Translations under genes and position numbers: made by a program
Source: an uncultured Clostridia bacterium
Lineage (GTDB): Bacteria; Bacillota; Clostridia; TANB77; CAG-508
Assembly: GCA_944393385.1 (NCBI GenBank)
Contig: CALYAA010000007.1
Location: 1 to 61,747, forward strand
Length of the DNA stretch: 61,747 bases
Direction: 5' to 3'
Shown here: positions 8,497 through 17,890 of the stretch, piece after piece
How positions within the stretch are numbered: position 1 is the stretch's first letter
Layout of the letters: each line of letters starts with the position of its first letter
Notes under the pieces: model-generated
Told to the model about the DNA's origin: nothing
The model's database searches: none
Seen by the model: the letters and a program-made list of their open reading frames with translations, nothing else

Positions 8497-10200
8497 TTGA
8501 AACAAAAAGTAGAAAAAAATAATTGGTATTTGATTATTTTTATTTTTGTATTTGAACTAATTGGATTAAATATTGTGCTAAGTCAGTGTAACATTTCATT
8601 ATATAACAATTTATATGGATGGATTAGGGCAATGTTTGTTGTTTTTTCTGTTGATATTATTTATATTTTATATATTTTTGATTTTTTGAAGCAAAATAAA
8701 AAAGCAAAAAATATATTAAAAATATATAAAATAGATGTAAATCTAAAAATAATAAGAAATTTTATAATAATTGAAAGTATTAAATTAACTCTAGTGATGA
8801 TATTAACTTGGAATTTAATTTATAATACAAAATTTCTAAAGTATATTTACTTTTATATTTTTATAACAATGTTTTTTTATTTACTATATTTTATAATTCC
8901 TAAAAAAGACAATAGAAGAAAAAAATTAAAGAAACTAAAAAAAGATATAAGAATTGGGAATACAGATTTTAAATTTATTTTAATTGATGGTAATTCAACT
9001 TATAGTACATTTAATTTGTTTAATTTGAGTGATTGGAAAATATCAAAAGACAATATTTATATCAATTTAAAAACAGAATTTCAAGAAATTGTAAAATATG
9101 ATAAAAAAGCAAAAGATTTAATATTAAACAATACAATTGCAATAATACATGAAGTAACAAATTCAAAAAATATATTAGAAATATATGAAAATGAAGCAAT
9201 AAATAATGCTCATATTTTTCATGTTATGGCAATCGAAAATTTAAAGAGTTTACAAAACAAAAAAGATTATGAATATATAGATGCTATAAAAGTATGTGAT
9301 TTAAAAAATGTTATACAATTTGTAGAAAATCTTGTAGCAAATAACATTGAAGATTTAATAGATAAATCTAAATATAAGCAAGCATTAAAACAAATTAATA
9401 TTCTTGATAAAAGAAATGAAAAATATATAAAGAATTTAGAACTAATATACAAATATAATTTTAATAATAGACATAAAGATAATTTCAATAATGTACCAAA
9501 GGAAAAATTTATTCTTGAGTTATATAAGAATGCATATTTAAATAAATCTCCATATCAAGCAACACTTATATTTTTCAATTATATAACTGTTGTTGGAAGG
9601 CTTGTTGAATACTATTTATTTGCAAAATATAACAAAAAATATAGTGAAAATAAAATTGATGAATATAGAATTGGAGACAATCCATCAAAATGGAACAGTA
9701 ATATTTTAATAAATATCTATAATAACACAGATAATATCTTGTATGAAAATTTAAGAGAACGAAAATATGAATTGTCAAATGAAGAAAAAATATTAATAAA
9801 AGATTATTTAGGCAGTTACATATTAAATACTGAAATTAAAGGAAAGAAAATATCATATGATGGCTTAATGAAACTTTTTATTGCTTTTAGAAATAAGGTA
9901 GAGGCACATGGAATAATAAATGACAATAATGTATATGCAGTATGGAATATAACTCGTTTTTTTGCTAATATGTTAAATGAAATATTTAAAATATCACAAC
10001 TAGAATGTGAGTATAGTAATCAAGATATAATAATAAAAGTAGGATATAATTCTGAGAAAAAAGTAAGCTTAGGAAAATATGTTATAATGTATGATAAATT
10101 CATGTGTTTTATAAAAGATGAAAATAAAAATACTAAAGAATGTACATATATGAATTATTTTGCTGGTGAAGTTAAACCCAAATTTATTAAGAAAGGTTAA
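8497..10200 (+). CDS. Multi-pass membrane protein with C-terminal HEPN-like domain (paralogue 2)
   Basis: TTG 8497 follows AAGGAG and lies 26 bases after the previous stop, so the two genes are probably cotranscribed. The product has 567 residues. Four hydrophobic segments occupy the first 140 residues (near 11-30, 42-64, 88-108, 112-132). The C-terminal third carries RNKVEAHG (about residue 464-471), which aligns with RNNLLGHG of the upstream gene. The last 60 residues of both share a similar beta-like tail (YVIMYDKFMCFIKD here). It is longer in the middle and shorter in the membrane part than its partner. No family name can be given with confidence. Confidence 0.5.
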   Translation: MKQKVEKNNWYLIIFIFVFELIGLNIVLSQCNISLYNNLYGWIRAMFVVFSVDIIYILYIFDFLKQNKKAKNILKIYKIDVNLKIIRNFIIIESIKLTLVMILTWNLIYNTKFLKYIYFYIFITMFFYLLYFIIPKKDNRRKKLKKLKKDIRIGNTDFKFILIDGNSTYSTFNLFNLSDWKISKDNIYINLKTEFQEIVKYDKKAKDLILNNTIAIIHEVTNSKNILEIYENEAINNAHIFHVMAIENLKSLQNKKDYEYIDAIKVCDLKNVIQFVENLVANNIEDLIDKSKYKQALKQINILDKRNEKYIKNLELIYKYNFNNRHKDNFNNVPKEKFILELYKNAYLNKSPYQATLIFFNYITVVGRLVEYYLFAKYNKKYSENKIDEYRIGDNPSKWNSNILINIYNNTDNILYENLRERKYELSNEEKILIKDYLGSYILNTEIKGKKISYDGLMKLFIAFRNKVEAHGIINDNNVYAVWNITRFFANMLNEIFKISQLECEYSNQDIIIKVGYNSEKKVSLGKYVIMYDKFMCFIKDENKNTKECTYMNYFAGEVKPKFIKKG

Positions 10201-10339
10201 AATAGAATGAGAAGTTTTGAATTATATTTAGATGAAATATGTCAATCTCAAATTTAAGAATATTTCAAAAAGATAAAAAAGAATTAATATCTATAGAAAT
10301 TAAAATAAAATATAGATTAAAGGAATGGAAGAATTAAAA

Positions 10340-11233
10340 ATGAAAGAAAAGATAATAAATTTTTTGTTTATTATTATATGTATTGCCTCACTTGTGTTAG
10401 GTATTTACATGTTTGTATTTTACAATGCAGCTGATAAAACAGAAATAGTAATGGCTTATGAAAATATAAATGATTATCCAGTTTATGATGGTAGAAATGT
10501 GTATGAATATTGGAAAGAAACTTTAAATGAAGAACAACAGATTTTGTATGAAGAAATAAAAGAATCATATTTACAATTTAAAAATGATTTTTCTACTCAA
10601 TTAAATGAAATATCTACTAAAGAATTTCAAGAAGTATATAGTGCTATATTGCTTGACCATGCAGAAATATTTTGGCTAGATTCATATTTAGCACCAAAAA
10701 AAATTACAGATTATAATGCTATAAACACAAATAAAAAGATACAACTTTATTATTCATATTCTTTGGATGAAGCAAAAAATGTAAAAAATCGTATTGAAAC
10801 TAAATATAATGAAATTATTGAAGAAGCAAAAAAACAGGACAATGATTTTAAGAAAATAAAATATGTCCATGACAAATTAATTGAAATATCTCAATATCAT
10901 GACTATACTGATGAGGAAAAAGATTCTTATCAATCTATAGTTTCAATATTTGATTCTGGGAATACTGTTTGTGCAGGATATTCATATGGGTTTAAGTTTA
11001 TTATGGATAAACTAGGTATTAAATCAATTGCTACTCGAGATATAGGTAATGAAGATGAATCAAAAAATCATATATGGAATATGGTTGAACTTTACGGTAA
11101 ATGGTACAACCTAGATATAACATGGGATAATAAAATAGAAAAAGAGGGAAGAATAAGTTATAATTATTTTTTGAAAAAAAATGATGAGTTTTATACAGAC
11201 CATAGAATGCAAAAAGGAATACCAACAAACTAG
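10340..11233 (+). CDS. Membrane-anchored transglutaminase-like protein
   Basis: Start ATG 10340 is chosen because AAAGGA lies immediately against the earlier ATG 10325. The product has 297 residues. A membrane segment lies at about 5-27 and the rest is extracellular. The transglutaminase-like core has the catalytic Cys in TVCAGYSYGF (about 213), His in NHIWNMVEL (about 244) and Asp in YNLDITWDN (about 259), in the usual order and spacing. Family members are proteases or cross-linking enzymes. Its place between surface proteins suggests it acts on cell-surface proteins or wall. Confidence 0.75.
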   Translation: MKEKIINFLFIIICIASLVLGIYMFVFYNAADKTEIVMAYENINDYPVYDGRNVYEYWKETLNEEQQILYEEIKESYLQFKNDFSTQLNEISTKEFQEVYSAILLDHAEIFWLDSYLAPKKITDYNAINTNKKIQLYYSYSLDEAKNVKNRIETKYNEIIEEAKKQDNDFKKIKYVHDKLIEISQYHDYTDEEKDSYQSIVSIFDSGNTVCAGYSYGFKFIMDKLGIKSIATRDIGNEDESKNHIWNMVELYGKWYNLDITWDNKIEKEGRISYNYFLKKNDEFYTDHRMQKGIPTN

Positions 11234-11268
11234 ATAAAAAGATATTAATAAGTAAAAGGGGAAATAAT

Positions 11269-12639
11269 ATGGGACAAAAAAATAGCAATATTATAGATAA
11301 AGTGAAAAAGTCATTTAGAGCATTTATGTACAAAGAAAATACTATGCAAAAACTTGAAGAAAAAGATAAAATTAATTATAAACTAAAAAATATTATTTGG
11401 TGGGTAATCTATTTTGTTATTCTATTTGGTTTTATTATAATCATTAAATTTCAAAATGAACTTGAAGATAGTCAGCTTCCTCAAAATGCAGATTTCTTAG
11501 AACCAAAATTAGAAGGAGATGTTAATACAATTAATTCAAATGAACTTACAAAGTACATGATTGACGATTTAAATGGAATTTATCTAAAAATTGCAATGAC
11601 AAAAATTGGGAATGAAGTAGCATATTCACTTACTTATAAATATGATTTAATTCCTTCCGGGCAAATGGCTACAAATTCCCATTTTACTGCTGGTAGTATG
11701 ACATCAATATTATTAAATGGCTATCCTAACAAATCTTGTGAAGATATGGGGTTAAATAGTGATGAAGAAGCATATCTTGCAACACAATTAGCTGTTTATG
11801 AATTTGTTTCTAATATGCAGTATGAAGATATATCAAATGGTGAATTTTCCATTGATAATGTCATTGCAAGTGATGAGCAATATGAAGATATGGTAACACG
11901 CATAAAGTTAAAAGCAAAAGAATTATTAAATTATGCACTTGAAAATCCTTTTGAGGAGAATTTAAGGGCAATTCTAAATAAAGACAAAAGTGAAATAAAA
12001 ATTAATAATAATATTGCAATGTCTGGACCATATTATGTTGAGACTGGTACAGATGAGATTACTAAAAAATGGTTGGGAGATAAATTTAATCCAACAGTTA
12101 AAATAGATGTAAAAAGTTTTATTGAAAATACTTCTGCTGAAGTTGTAGATAAGGATGGTAATAAACTCGAAAATGTTAGAAATGGAGATAGTTTTTATAT
12201 AAAAATTGATGGTATAGATAAAATTTTTTCACAATTTAAACTTCATGCAAACACAAATGTTTTACGTGCTAAAATTTATCAAACTAATAAAAATAAGAAA
12301 AAATATGTTGTTTTAGAAACAGAAGATATAACTTATTCAGATATAACGTCAATTATATATAATCTTGATTCAGAACATATAGACATTAATTTTAAAAATT
12401 ATAATGGTGAAAACTTGGACGGAATAAAATATTATATTTATGATGAAAATGATAAGTTAATACAAGATATTGATGCAAATAATGATGTATACGATTTTGA
12501 GTTGCCAGTTGGAAAATATTATATTAAAATATATGAAATTCCTGATGGATATTTTATTAATGGTGAAAGATTTGATTTTGAAATTATTAAGAAACAAAAA
12601 AATGAATTAAATATACAAGTAGATTCATTGATGAATTAG
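11269..12639 (+). CDS. Membrane-anchored surface protein with degenerate thioester domain and SpaA-like C-terminus
   Basis: The product has 456 residues. About 45 cytoplasmic residues precede one membrane segment (about 43-63). Residues 100-200 resemble a thioester (TQXA) domain: CEDMGLNSDEEAYLATQLAV retains the Thr-Gln pair, but the partner cysteine position reads AYSLTY (serine). A beta-sandwich follows, and residues 380-450 form a SpaA/Cna-B-like domain (DGIKYYIYDENDKL, ELPVGKYYI). It is related to the protein at 4848. No sorting signal is present. Translation starts 9 bases after AAAAGGGG. Confidence 0.65.
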   Translation: MGQKNSNIIDKVKKSFRAFMYKENTMQKLEEKDKINYKLKNIIWWVIYFVILFGFIIIIKFQNELEDSQLPQNADFLEPKLEGDVNTINSNELTKYMIDDLNGIYLKIAMTKIGNEVAYSLTYKYDLIPSGQMATNSHFTAGSMTSILLNGYPNKSCEDMGLNSDEEAYLATQLAVYEFVSNMQYEDISNGEFSIDNVIASDEQYEDMVTRIKLKAKELLNYALENPFEENLRAILNKDKSEIKINNNIAMSGPYYVETGTDEITKKWLGDKFNPTVKIDVKSFIENTSAEVVDKDGNKLENVRNGDSFYIKIDGIDKIFSQFKLHANTNVLRAKIYQTNKNKKKYVVLETEDITYSDITSIIYNLDSEHIDINFKNYNGENLDGIKYYIYDENDKLIQDIDANNDVYDFELPVGKYYIKIYEIPDGYFINGERFDFEIIKKQKNELNIQVDSLMN

Positions 12640-12722
12640 GAGAAATGATTTGAAAAAATTATCTCAAGGTTTTTATTGTTATATATGACTTTGAGTGAAG
12701 AAAGAAAGGAATGGAAAATTAT

Positions 12723-13058
12723 ATGGAAGAGGAATTTAAAATTATAATAAATATGAATGATGAAATGTTTGATATATTTCAAAAATCACTTGAAAAAGAA
12801 AAATATGAAATAGTAGAAAAAGAAGAAAAAATACTTTTTGTAAAAAAATCAAACAGTGTTTTAACAGACAAACAAAAGGCAATAGTTTTAAGTATTGCTA
12901 GAAAACAAAAAGTAGAAGGAACGTTGTTTGTAGATATAACTTCAGCTGTACAATATTTAATAAAAATTCCAGAAGAAAAAATAAAAAATGATGGGAAATT
13001 TTCTTGGAGGATGAGACAAGCATTTCTAAAAGCAATGTTAGGAAAAGATAGAAAATGA
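12723..13058 (+). CDS. Small hypothetical protein, 111 aa
   Basis: ATG 12723 is preferred over ATG 12711, which touches the AAAGGA site. The product is charged and probably cytoplasmic, with no membrane segment. The C-terminal half (FSWRMRQAFLKAMLG) is basic. I do not recognise it. Its leader (GAGTGAAGAAAGAAAGGAATG) copies the one before the HEPN-like gene at 6536. Confidence 0.5.
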   Translation: MEEEFKIIINMNDEMFDIFQKSLEKEKYEIVEKEEKILFVKKSNSVLTDKQKAIVLSIARKQKVEGTLFVDITSAVQYLIKIPEEKIKNDGKFSWRMRQAFLKAMLGKDRK

Positions 13059-13107
13059 AATATATTATAAAAAATTATTGAGCAAATATTTTAAGGAGGA
13101 AATTAAT

Positions 13108-13470
13108 ATGGATACTAATTTTTCAGAAGACTTATTTAATCAACAAAATTATGATGAAATTATAAATATGATAAATAAATTATATTTAGATTTGTTTAAA
13201 ACTATGTTAGATTGTAAAAATGAATCATATTCAAATGAGGAAAATAATTTTGAATACTTAGATTCATTAGTAAGAATAACTTACCCACAATTTTCACAGA
13301 ATTTAATTCATATTTCGGTGTTAAGAAATGAACCTAACCATACATATTTAGAAATTATAAGGACATTATTATATACATATATACATTTAAAAGATATGTA
13401 TAAAGATTCTGAATTTGAAAACAAGTATTTAAGATGTAATCCGAATAATGGAGAAGATATAGTTGAATAA
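13108..13470 (+). CDS. Small hypothetical protein, 120 aa
   Basis: A strong AAGGAGG precedes ATG 13108. The product is mostly helical, acidic and soluble, with no recognised motif. It may be cotranscribed with the gene at 12723, which ends 50 bases upstream. Confidence 0.5.
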   Translation: MDTNFSEDLFNQQNYDEIINMINKLYLDLFKTMLDCKNESYSNEENNFEYLDSLVRITYPQFSQNLIHISVLRNEPNHTYLEIIRTLLYTYIHLKDMYKDSEFENKYLRCNPNNGEDIVE

Positions 13471-13513
13471 AAAAGTAAGTTTTAGTTAGAAAATCTAGAA
13501 AGGAATGTAATAT

Positions 13514-13768
13514 ATGATTGAAATACAATTTATTAAAGAAGAAAATAGAGCCATTGCATGTGATAATAATAAGCAAATTGGAGAATGTGATTTTATTGAA
13601 GAAAAAGAATATTGGAACATTGTTCATACAGAAGTTGAAAGCTCATATCAAGGTCAAGGAATTGCAAAAAAATTAGTTGATATAATTATTGAAAATGCCA
13701 AAAAAGAAAATAAAAAATTAAAGGCAGATTGCTCATATGCAAAGAAAATTATAGAAAGATATAAATAA
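13514..13768 (+). CDS. Small GNAT-type N-acetyltransferase (YjdJ-like)
   Basis: The product has 84 residues, the length of the minimal GNAT family. VESSYQGQGIAKKLVD holds the acetyl-CoA-binding Q/R-x-x-G-x-A loop at about residues 45-60, and the C-terminal CSYAKKIIERY is characteristic of the YjdJ-like group. The substrate is unknown. It lies 25 bases before the deaminase gene and is probably cotranscribed with it. Confidence 0.8.
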   Translation: MIEIQFIKEENRAIACDNNKQIGECDFIEEKEYWNIVHTEVESSYQGQGIAKKLVDIIIENAKKENKKLKADCSYAKKIIERYK

Positions 13769-13793
13769 ATTTTGATTAAGGAGAAGGTAAGAA

Positions 13794-14255
13794 ATGAATG
13801 AATATATGAAAATAGCAAAAGAAATGTCAATAAAAGGATTCAAAAATAATGAAGGAGGACCATTTGGAGCAATTATAACAGATAAAGAAGGAAACATAAT
13901 TGCAGAAGGAAACAACAGAGTTCTATGTGATTTAGACCCAACAGCACATGCAGAAATATGCACAATTAGAGAAGCATGTAAAAAATTAAAAACATATGAC
14001 TTAAGTAATTACGTTTTATATACATCATGTGAACCATGCCCAATGTGTTTATCTGCGATTATATGGTCAAATATAAAAGAAGTGTATTATGGATGCACAA
14101 AAGAAGACGCTGGAAATATAGGATTTAGAGATGATATTATATATAAATATTTAAAAGGAGAAAATAAAGATTTAATAAATCTAAAACAATTAGATAGAGA
14201 AGAATGTATTAAAGCATTTGAAGAATATAGTAAAAATAATGGCACAATATACTAA
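13794..14255 (+). CDS. Nucleoside/guanine deaminase (CDA superfamily)
   Basis: The product has 153 residues. The zinc site is seen in HAEICTIREAC (His and catalytic Glu, about residue 50) and CEPCPMCLSAI (two Cys, about 80-88). The length and the C-terminal FRDDIIYKYL segment fit the guanine-deaminase branch (guanine to xanthine), though tRNA- or cytidine-type substrates cannot be ruled out from sequence alone. Confidence 0.75.
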   Translation: MNEYMKIAKEMSIKGFKNNEGGPFGAIITDKEGNIIAEGNNRVLCDLDPTAHAEICTIREACKKLKTYDLSNYVLYTSCEPCPMCLSAIIWSNIKEVYYGCTKEDAGNIGFRDDIIYKYLKGENKDLINLKQLDREECIKAFEEYSKNNGTIY

Positions 14256-14334
14256 GTTATTTTTGTATGAATAAAAAGAATTGATATGTCAAAAAATAAA
14301 TAGAGATTTTAATAAGATAGGAGATAAATTATAA

Positions 14335-14630
14335 ATGCAATTAATAAAAGTAGATATAAATGAATTTGAAAAAAATCTATATTCAAAATACGAAGAAATA
14401 TTTCCAAGTAATGAAAGAAAACCACTTGGTCACATAAAAAATCTTTATAATAAAGGTTTTTTAGAAATCATAGAAATACTTGATGAAGAAGAAATTTTTC
14501 AACATTTATTTTGCCAATTAATGAAACAAAACATAGCAATAAAGATATTATAAATAAAATTAAAGAAATTTATATTGCAGTACTTGGAAAAGAAAATTAT
14601 ACTAAAAATTGTATTTTAGCGGAAAATTAA
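14335..14630 (+). pseudogene. Degraded GNAT-like gene remnant
   Basis: An open frame from 14335 to 14553 encodes 72 residues that begin like the GNAT family (FEKNLYSKYEEIFPSNERKP), then stop before the acetyl-CoA loop. A further coding-like stretch, KIKEIYIAVLGKENYTKNC, follows in another frame up to a TAA at 14630. No CGG lies at the break, so this is not one of the CGG shift sites. I read it as a decayed or fused remnant. Confidence 0.45.
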
Positions 14631-14772
14631 TATGAAGGAATTTATTATAAAAATAATCATATTATTAATTACTTGTATTTAATTTATAATCAAAGTGCAA
14701 ACTTATAAAAATGAAAAAGTCTTATGGTATACTTTTTATAAAAATGAACAATATAAATATTGGTGATGAAAA

Positions 14773-15771
14773 ATGTTTAAACCAAAAGCATTATATTGTG
14801 AAGAAGAAATTGAAAATTATACTTTAGGTAAAGAATTACTAGAAAAATATAAAGATGTTCCAAAGGTTATTATTGATAATCATAATAATATTGAAGAAAT
14901 GAGAAAAAAGCAAAACTCAGAATTTCCCAATATTAAAAGAAATTTAATTATTGGTATAAGAAAAACACATAAATTTACTGAAAATCATAAAACATCAGAT
15001 TTTCTTGTGCCATATACATCTTCTGGTTGTACAGCAATGTGTATGTATTGTTATTTAGTATGTAGTTATAATAAATGTGCATATTTAAGATTATTTGTAA
15101 ACAGAGAAGAAATGTTAAACAAAATAATAAAAACTTCAGAAAAATCAGAAAAAGAATTAGTTTTTGAAATAGGAAGCAATAGTGATTTAATATTAGAAAA
15201 TACTATTACAAATAACCTGGTTTGGACAATTGAAAATTTTGCAAATACTAAAAAAGGGAAATTAACATTTCCTACAAAATTTAATATGGTAGATGATTTA
15301 CTAAATTTAAATCATAATCAAAAAGTAATTATAAGAATGAGTGTAAATCCAGAAGAAATAATCAATAAGGTGGAATTTGGAACATCCAGACTTAAAGAAA
15401 GAGTACAGGCAATTAATAAATTAGCAGATGCAGAATATCCAATTGGAATATTAATTGCACCTGTTATTTTTGTTGATAATTGGAAAATATTATATTTAGA
15501 GTTAATTAAATATCTATCAGAAAATTTAAGTGAAAAAGTAAAAAATAAAGCTTTTTTTGAAATAATATTTATGACATATAGTTATGTTCACAATGCTATT
15601 AATACAGAAGCTTTTCCAAATGCAATAAAATTGTTTGATAAAGAATTAATGACTGGACGAGGAAAAGGAAAATATATGTATAAAGATTTTATACGTAAAG
15701 AGGGAGAAATATTTTTTAGAGACAATATGAATAAATATTTTAAAAATAATAAAATTATGTATATTGTATAA
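14773..15771 (+). CDS. Spore photoproduct lyase family radical SAM protein
   Basis: The product has 332 residues, close to the family norm of about 340. SSGCTAMCMYCYL near residue 90 is the CX3CX2C iron-sulfur motif with the spacing of spore photoproduct lyase. Flanking blocks (RNLIIGIRKTHKF, KGKLTFPTKFN) fit the TIM-barrel scaffold. The enzyme repairs 5-thyminyl-5,6-dihydrothymine in spore DNA. Residues differ from the best-known enzymes, so a paralogous role is possible. It stands alone, with about 210 untranslated bases after it. Confidence 0.75.
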   Translation: MFKPKALYCEEEIENYTLGKELLEKYKDVPKVIIDNHNNIEEMRKKQNSEFPNIKRNLIIGIRKTHKFTENHKTSDFLVPYTSSGCTAMCMYCYLVCSYNKCAYLRLFVNREEMLNKIIKTSEKSEKELVFEIGSNSDLILENTITNNLVWTIENFANTKKGKLTFPTKFNMVDDLLNLNHNQKVIIRMSVNPEEIINKVEFGTSRLKERVQAINKLADAEYPIGILIAPVIFVDNWKILYLELIKYLSENLSEKVKNKAFFEIIFMTYSYVHNAINTEAFPNAIKLFDKELMTGRGKGKYMYKDFIRKEGEIFFRDNMNKYFKNNKIMYIV

Positions 15772-15983
15772 CATTAAAAAATAAATTTTATATCAGACTA
15801 ATTGTTTTCGTTTTAAGAAAATTAATTAGAGATTTTATTATTTATATTTTTAAAATATTCTTTATTTTTGTAGATTTTTTTAGTTTAATATGATATAACA
15901 ATCGTGGTTATTATTGCAATATCAAAAATAAATTAATGAAATTAAATAATAACTAATAAAATTTAAAGGGATGTGATTTTAAA

Positions 15984-16559
15984 ATGGCAAATTCAAAACT
16001 AATTGTAGTAGAAGGACCACAAGGTGCTGGTAAAACAACAATAACAGATTTTATTAGATATTCACTAAGTTGCACAAATTTATATAGGCTAAATGGAACA
16101 GCAGATAGTTCTCCAACTGGAAGAAAAAAATCAGAAGAAATGTATATGGATTTATTAGAATATATAAAGAAATTAGAAAATAAAAATATTAATTTAGTAT
16201 TTGATAGAACTTTTTTCACAGAAGAAAATTATTGTAGATTAGGTAAAAAACAATATTCTTTTTCTGATATATATCAAAAATTGTTAGATGATTTTAGTAA
16301 ACTAGATTTTGAGTTATATTATATTACTTTATATTTGCAAGATGAATCTATATATAATACTAGATTAAAAAGAGAAGGTAAAGCTATATATAGTGCATCT
16401 ACTTTTGATGCCCAAAATAGTATTGAACAACAAAGAGAGTATTTAAGAATGGCAGATGAAATAAGGGAAAAATATCCCAATATTAATGTTATAAATATTG
16501 CAAATGATAGAGATTTAGATATTGTAAAACAAGAAATAAAAAGCAAAGTTGGGTTTTAA
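15984..16559 (+). CDS. Thymidylate kinase-like P-loop kinase
   Basis: The product has 191 residues. VVEGPQGAGKTTI near residue 8-20 is the Walker A loop, and FDRTFFTEENY near 73 carries the DR motif that binds the nucleoside. A lid-like arginine region follows (LKREGKA). It belongs to the dTMP kinase/deoxynucleoside kinase group but lacks the usual proline-rich tail, so the nucleoside is uncertain. Its last 71 bases overlap the tail of the opposing HD gene. Confidence 0.65.
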   Translation: MANSKLIVVEGPQGAGKTTITDFIRYSLSCTNLYRLNGTADSSPTGRKKSEEMYMDLLEYIKKLENKNINLVFDRTFFTEENYCRLGKKQYSFSDIYQKLLDDFSKLDFELYYITLYLQDESIYNTRLKREGKAIYSASTFDAQNSIEQQREYLRMADEIREKYPNINVINIANDRDLDIVKQEIKSKVGF

Positions 16560-16998
16560 AGGCACAATAAATAGACCATTCTTTAAGTGCACAATATTTA
16601 TCTACAAATGTAACAATAAAACTTTCTATATATTTTGGTGGATGTGTTGTAATTGGCCACATGTGGTTTAGTATAATATCTTGTTCCTTATCATTTAATA
16701 CAAATATTTTCTTTGCATTTTTTAAAGATATAGATGGATGATTTTTTATATGATTTTTAGGCCTAGTAGCTTTGTTTTCACAGTCATAGAAAAATAAATC
16801 ATGTAATAAACCAGCACGGGCTACAGATATGTAATCAGTATGTAAAAATTTGCAAATAATGTAAGAATAATATGAGACAGATAAACAGTGTTCTAATCTA
16901 GTATAAGAATAATGATGTTTGTACTGTTTCAATTTTTTTACTTCATCATTGTCTAATATATCTTTTACAATTTCTAAAAATTCTTTATTATATTTCAT
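16489..16998 (-). CDS. HD-domain phosphohydrolase
   Basis: The product has 169 residues. Metal ligands are in YTRLEHCLSV (His), GLLHDLFFYD (His-Asp) and HMWPITTHPPKYIESFIV, and an Asp follows in VDKYCALKEW. This matches the small clostridial HD proteins that normally end close to that motif. The last 40 residues here look non-native and overlap the 3' end of the kinase gene on the other strand, so the original stop may have been lost. Confidence 0.7.
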   Translation of the reverse strand: MKYNKEFLEIVKDILDNDEVKKLKQYKHHYSYTRLEHCLSVSYYSYIICKFLHTDYISVARAGLLHDLFFYDCENKATRPKNHIKNHPSISLKNAKKIFVLNDKEQDIILNHMWPITTHPPKYIESFIVTFVDKYCALKEWSIYCAFKTQLCFLFLVLQYLNLYHLQYL

Positions 16999-17163
16999 AA
17001 ACTTTACCTCTAAAGAAATTATAATACAAAATTTAAAATTAATAAATGGTTAAATATACCAAAATTAAAATAAGTTTGTATTGTGCTAGGTTAAAAGCTA
17101 GATTAATAGGTTTATAGGTAATCCAATTAAAAAACTAAATATTTTAATAAGGAAAAATTACAT

Positions 17164-17731
17164 ATGGAATTTGTTATAAATCAAAATAATTATAAAACTA
17201 ATGATGAGAAAAAAATTAAATTTGTTATATGTAAAAATAATATAAAAATATGTGATACTTACGCTTTTATTGGGAAAAATGGACTTACAAGGAATAAACG
17301 AGAGGGAGATCAAAAAACACCAATTGGAAAGTTCTTGTTAGGAATTATGTTTGGTATGCATAATATAAAAGATGCTCATATTCCTTTAAACGCGAAATAT
17401 TTACAAATAAATTCAAATTTATATTGGGTAGATGATGTAAATTCTATATATTATAATCAATTAGTAAATATTCTTGATGTAAAAAAGGATTGGGAAAGTG
17501 CAGAACATTTAATAGAATATCCAAAACAATATGAATATGCAATAGAAATAAAATCAAATCCCCAAAATATTCCTGGAAAGCGGGAGTGCAATATTTTTGC
17601 ATTGTAGTATAGAGAAACCAACAATGGGGTGCATAGCAATTGATAAAACGAAAATGATAAAATTATTTGAAAATATAACAGATAATTCTATAATTGAAAT
17701 TGATGAAAAAATTATTAAATTAAAATGTTGA
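17164..17731 (+). CDS. YkuD-type L,D-transpeptidase (CGG shift at 17581)
   Basis: The frame opens at ATG 17164 and, read normally, ends 10 codons after CGG 17581. Skipping the C gives GKGSAIFLHCSIEKPTMGCI and continues to TGA 17731, for 188 residues. That block is the catalytic centre of the family: His of FLHC, Thr, and the nucleophilic Cys of MGCI, all lying after the shift, so only the shifted product can be active. The N-terminal RNKREGDQKTPIGKF is also typical. The enzyme forms L,D cross-links or attaches proteins in peptidoglycan. No signal peptide is obvious. It precedes other cell-wall genes. Confidence 0.8.
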
Positions 17732-17890
17732 TAGAATAGAGTTTAGATTTACTATTTAATAAAAAACATAGACATTTTGTTTAAAATATGATATATTTTT
17801 ATATAACTAAATATACCTTTGAGCTGAGAAATTATTATAAAAAAATTGCTTTCGTTACTATGTTAGCATTAGAAAGGAATAAATTTTTAT

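Noticed and set aside
4078..12639. Sortase-dependent pilus operon
   Set aside because: No sortase gene and no LPXTG-like sorting signals are present; all candidates are N-terminally membrane anchored.
14554..14630. Possible ninth CGG-type shift in the GNAT remnant
   Set aside because: No zero-frame CGG lies at the break; the sequence AGCGGA near 14619 is part of GCG GAA. The gene is better read as decayed.
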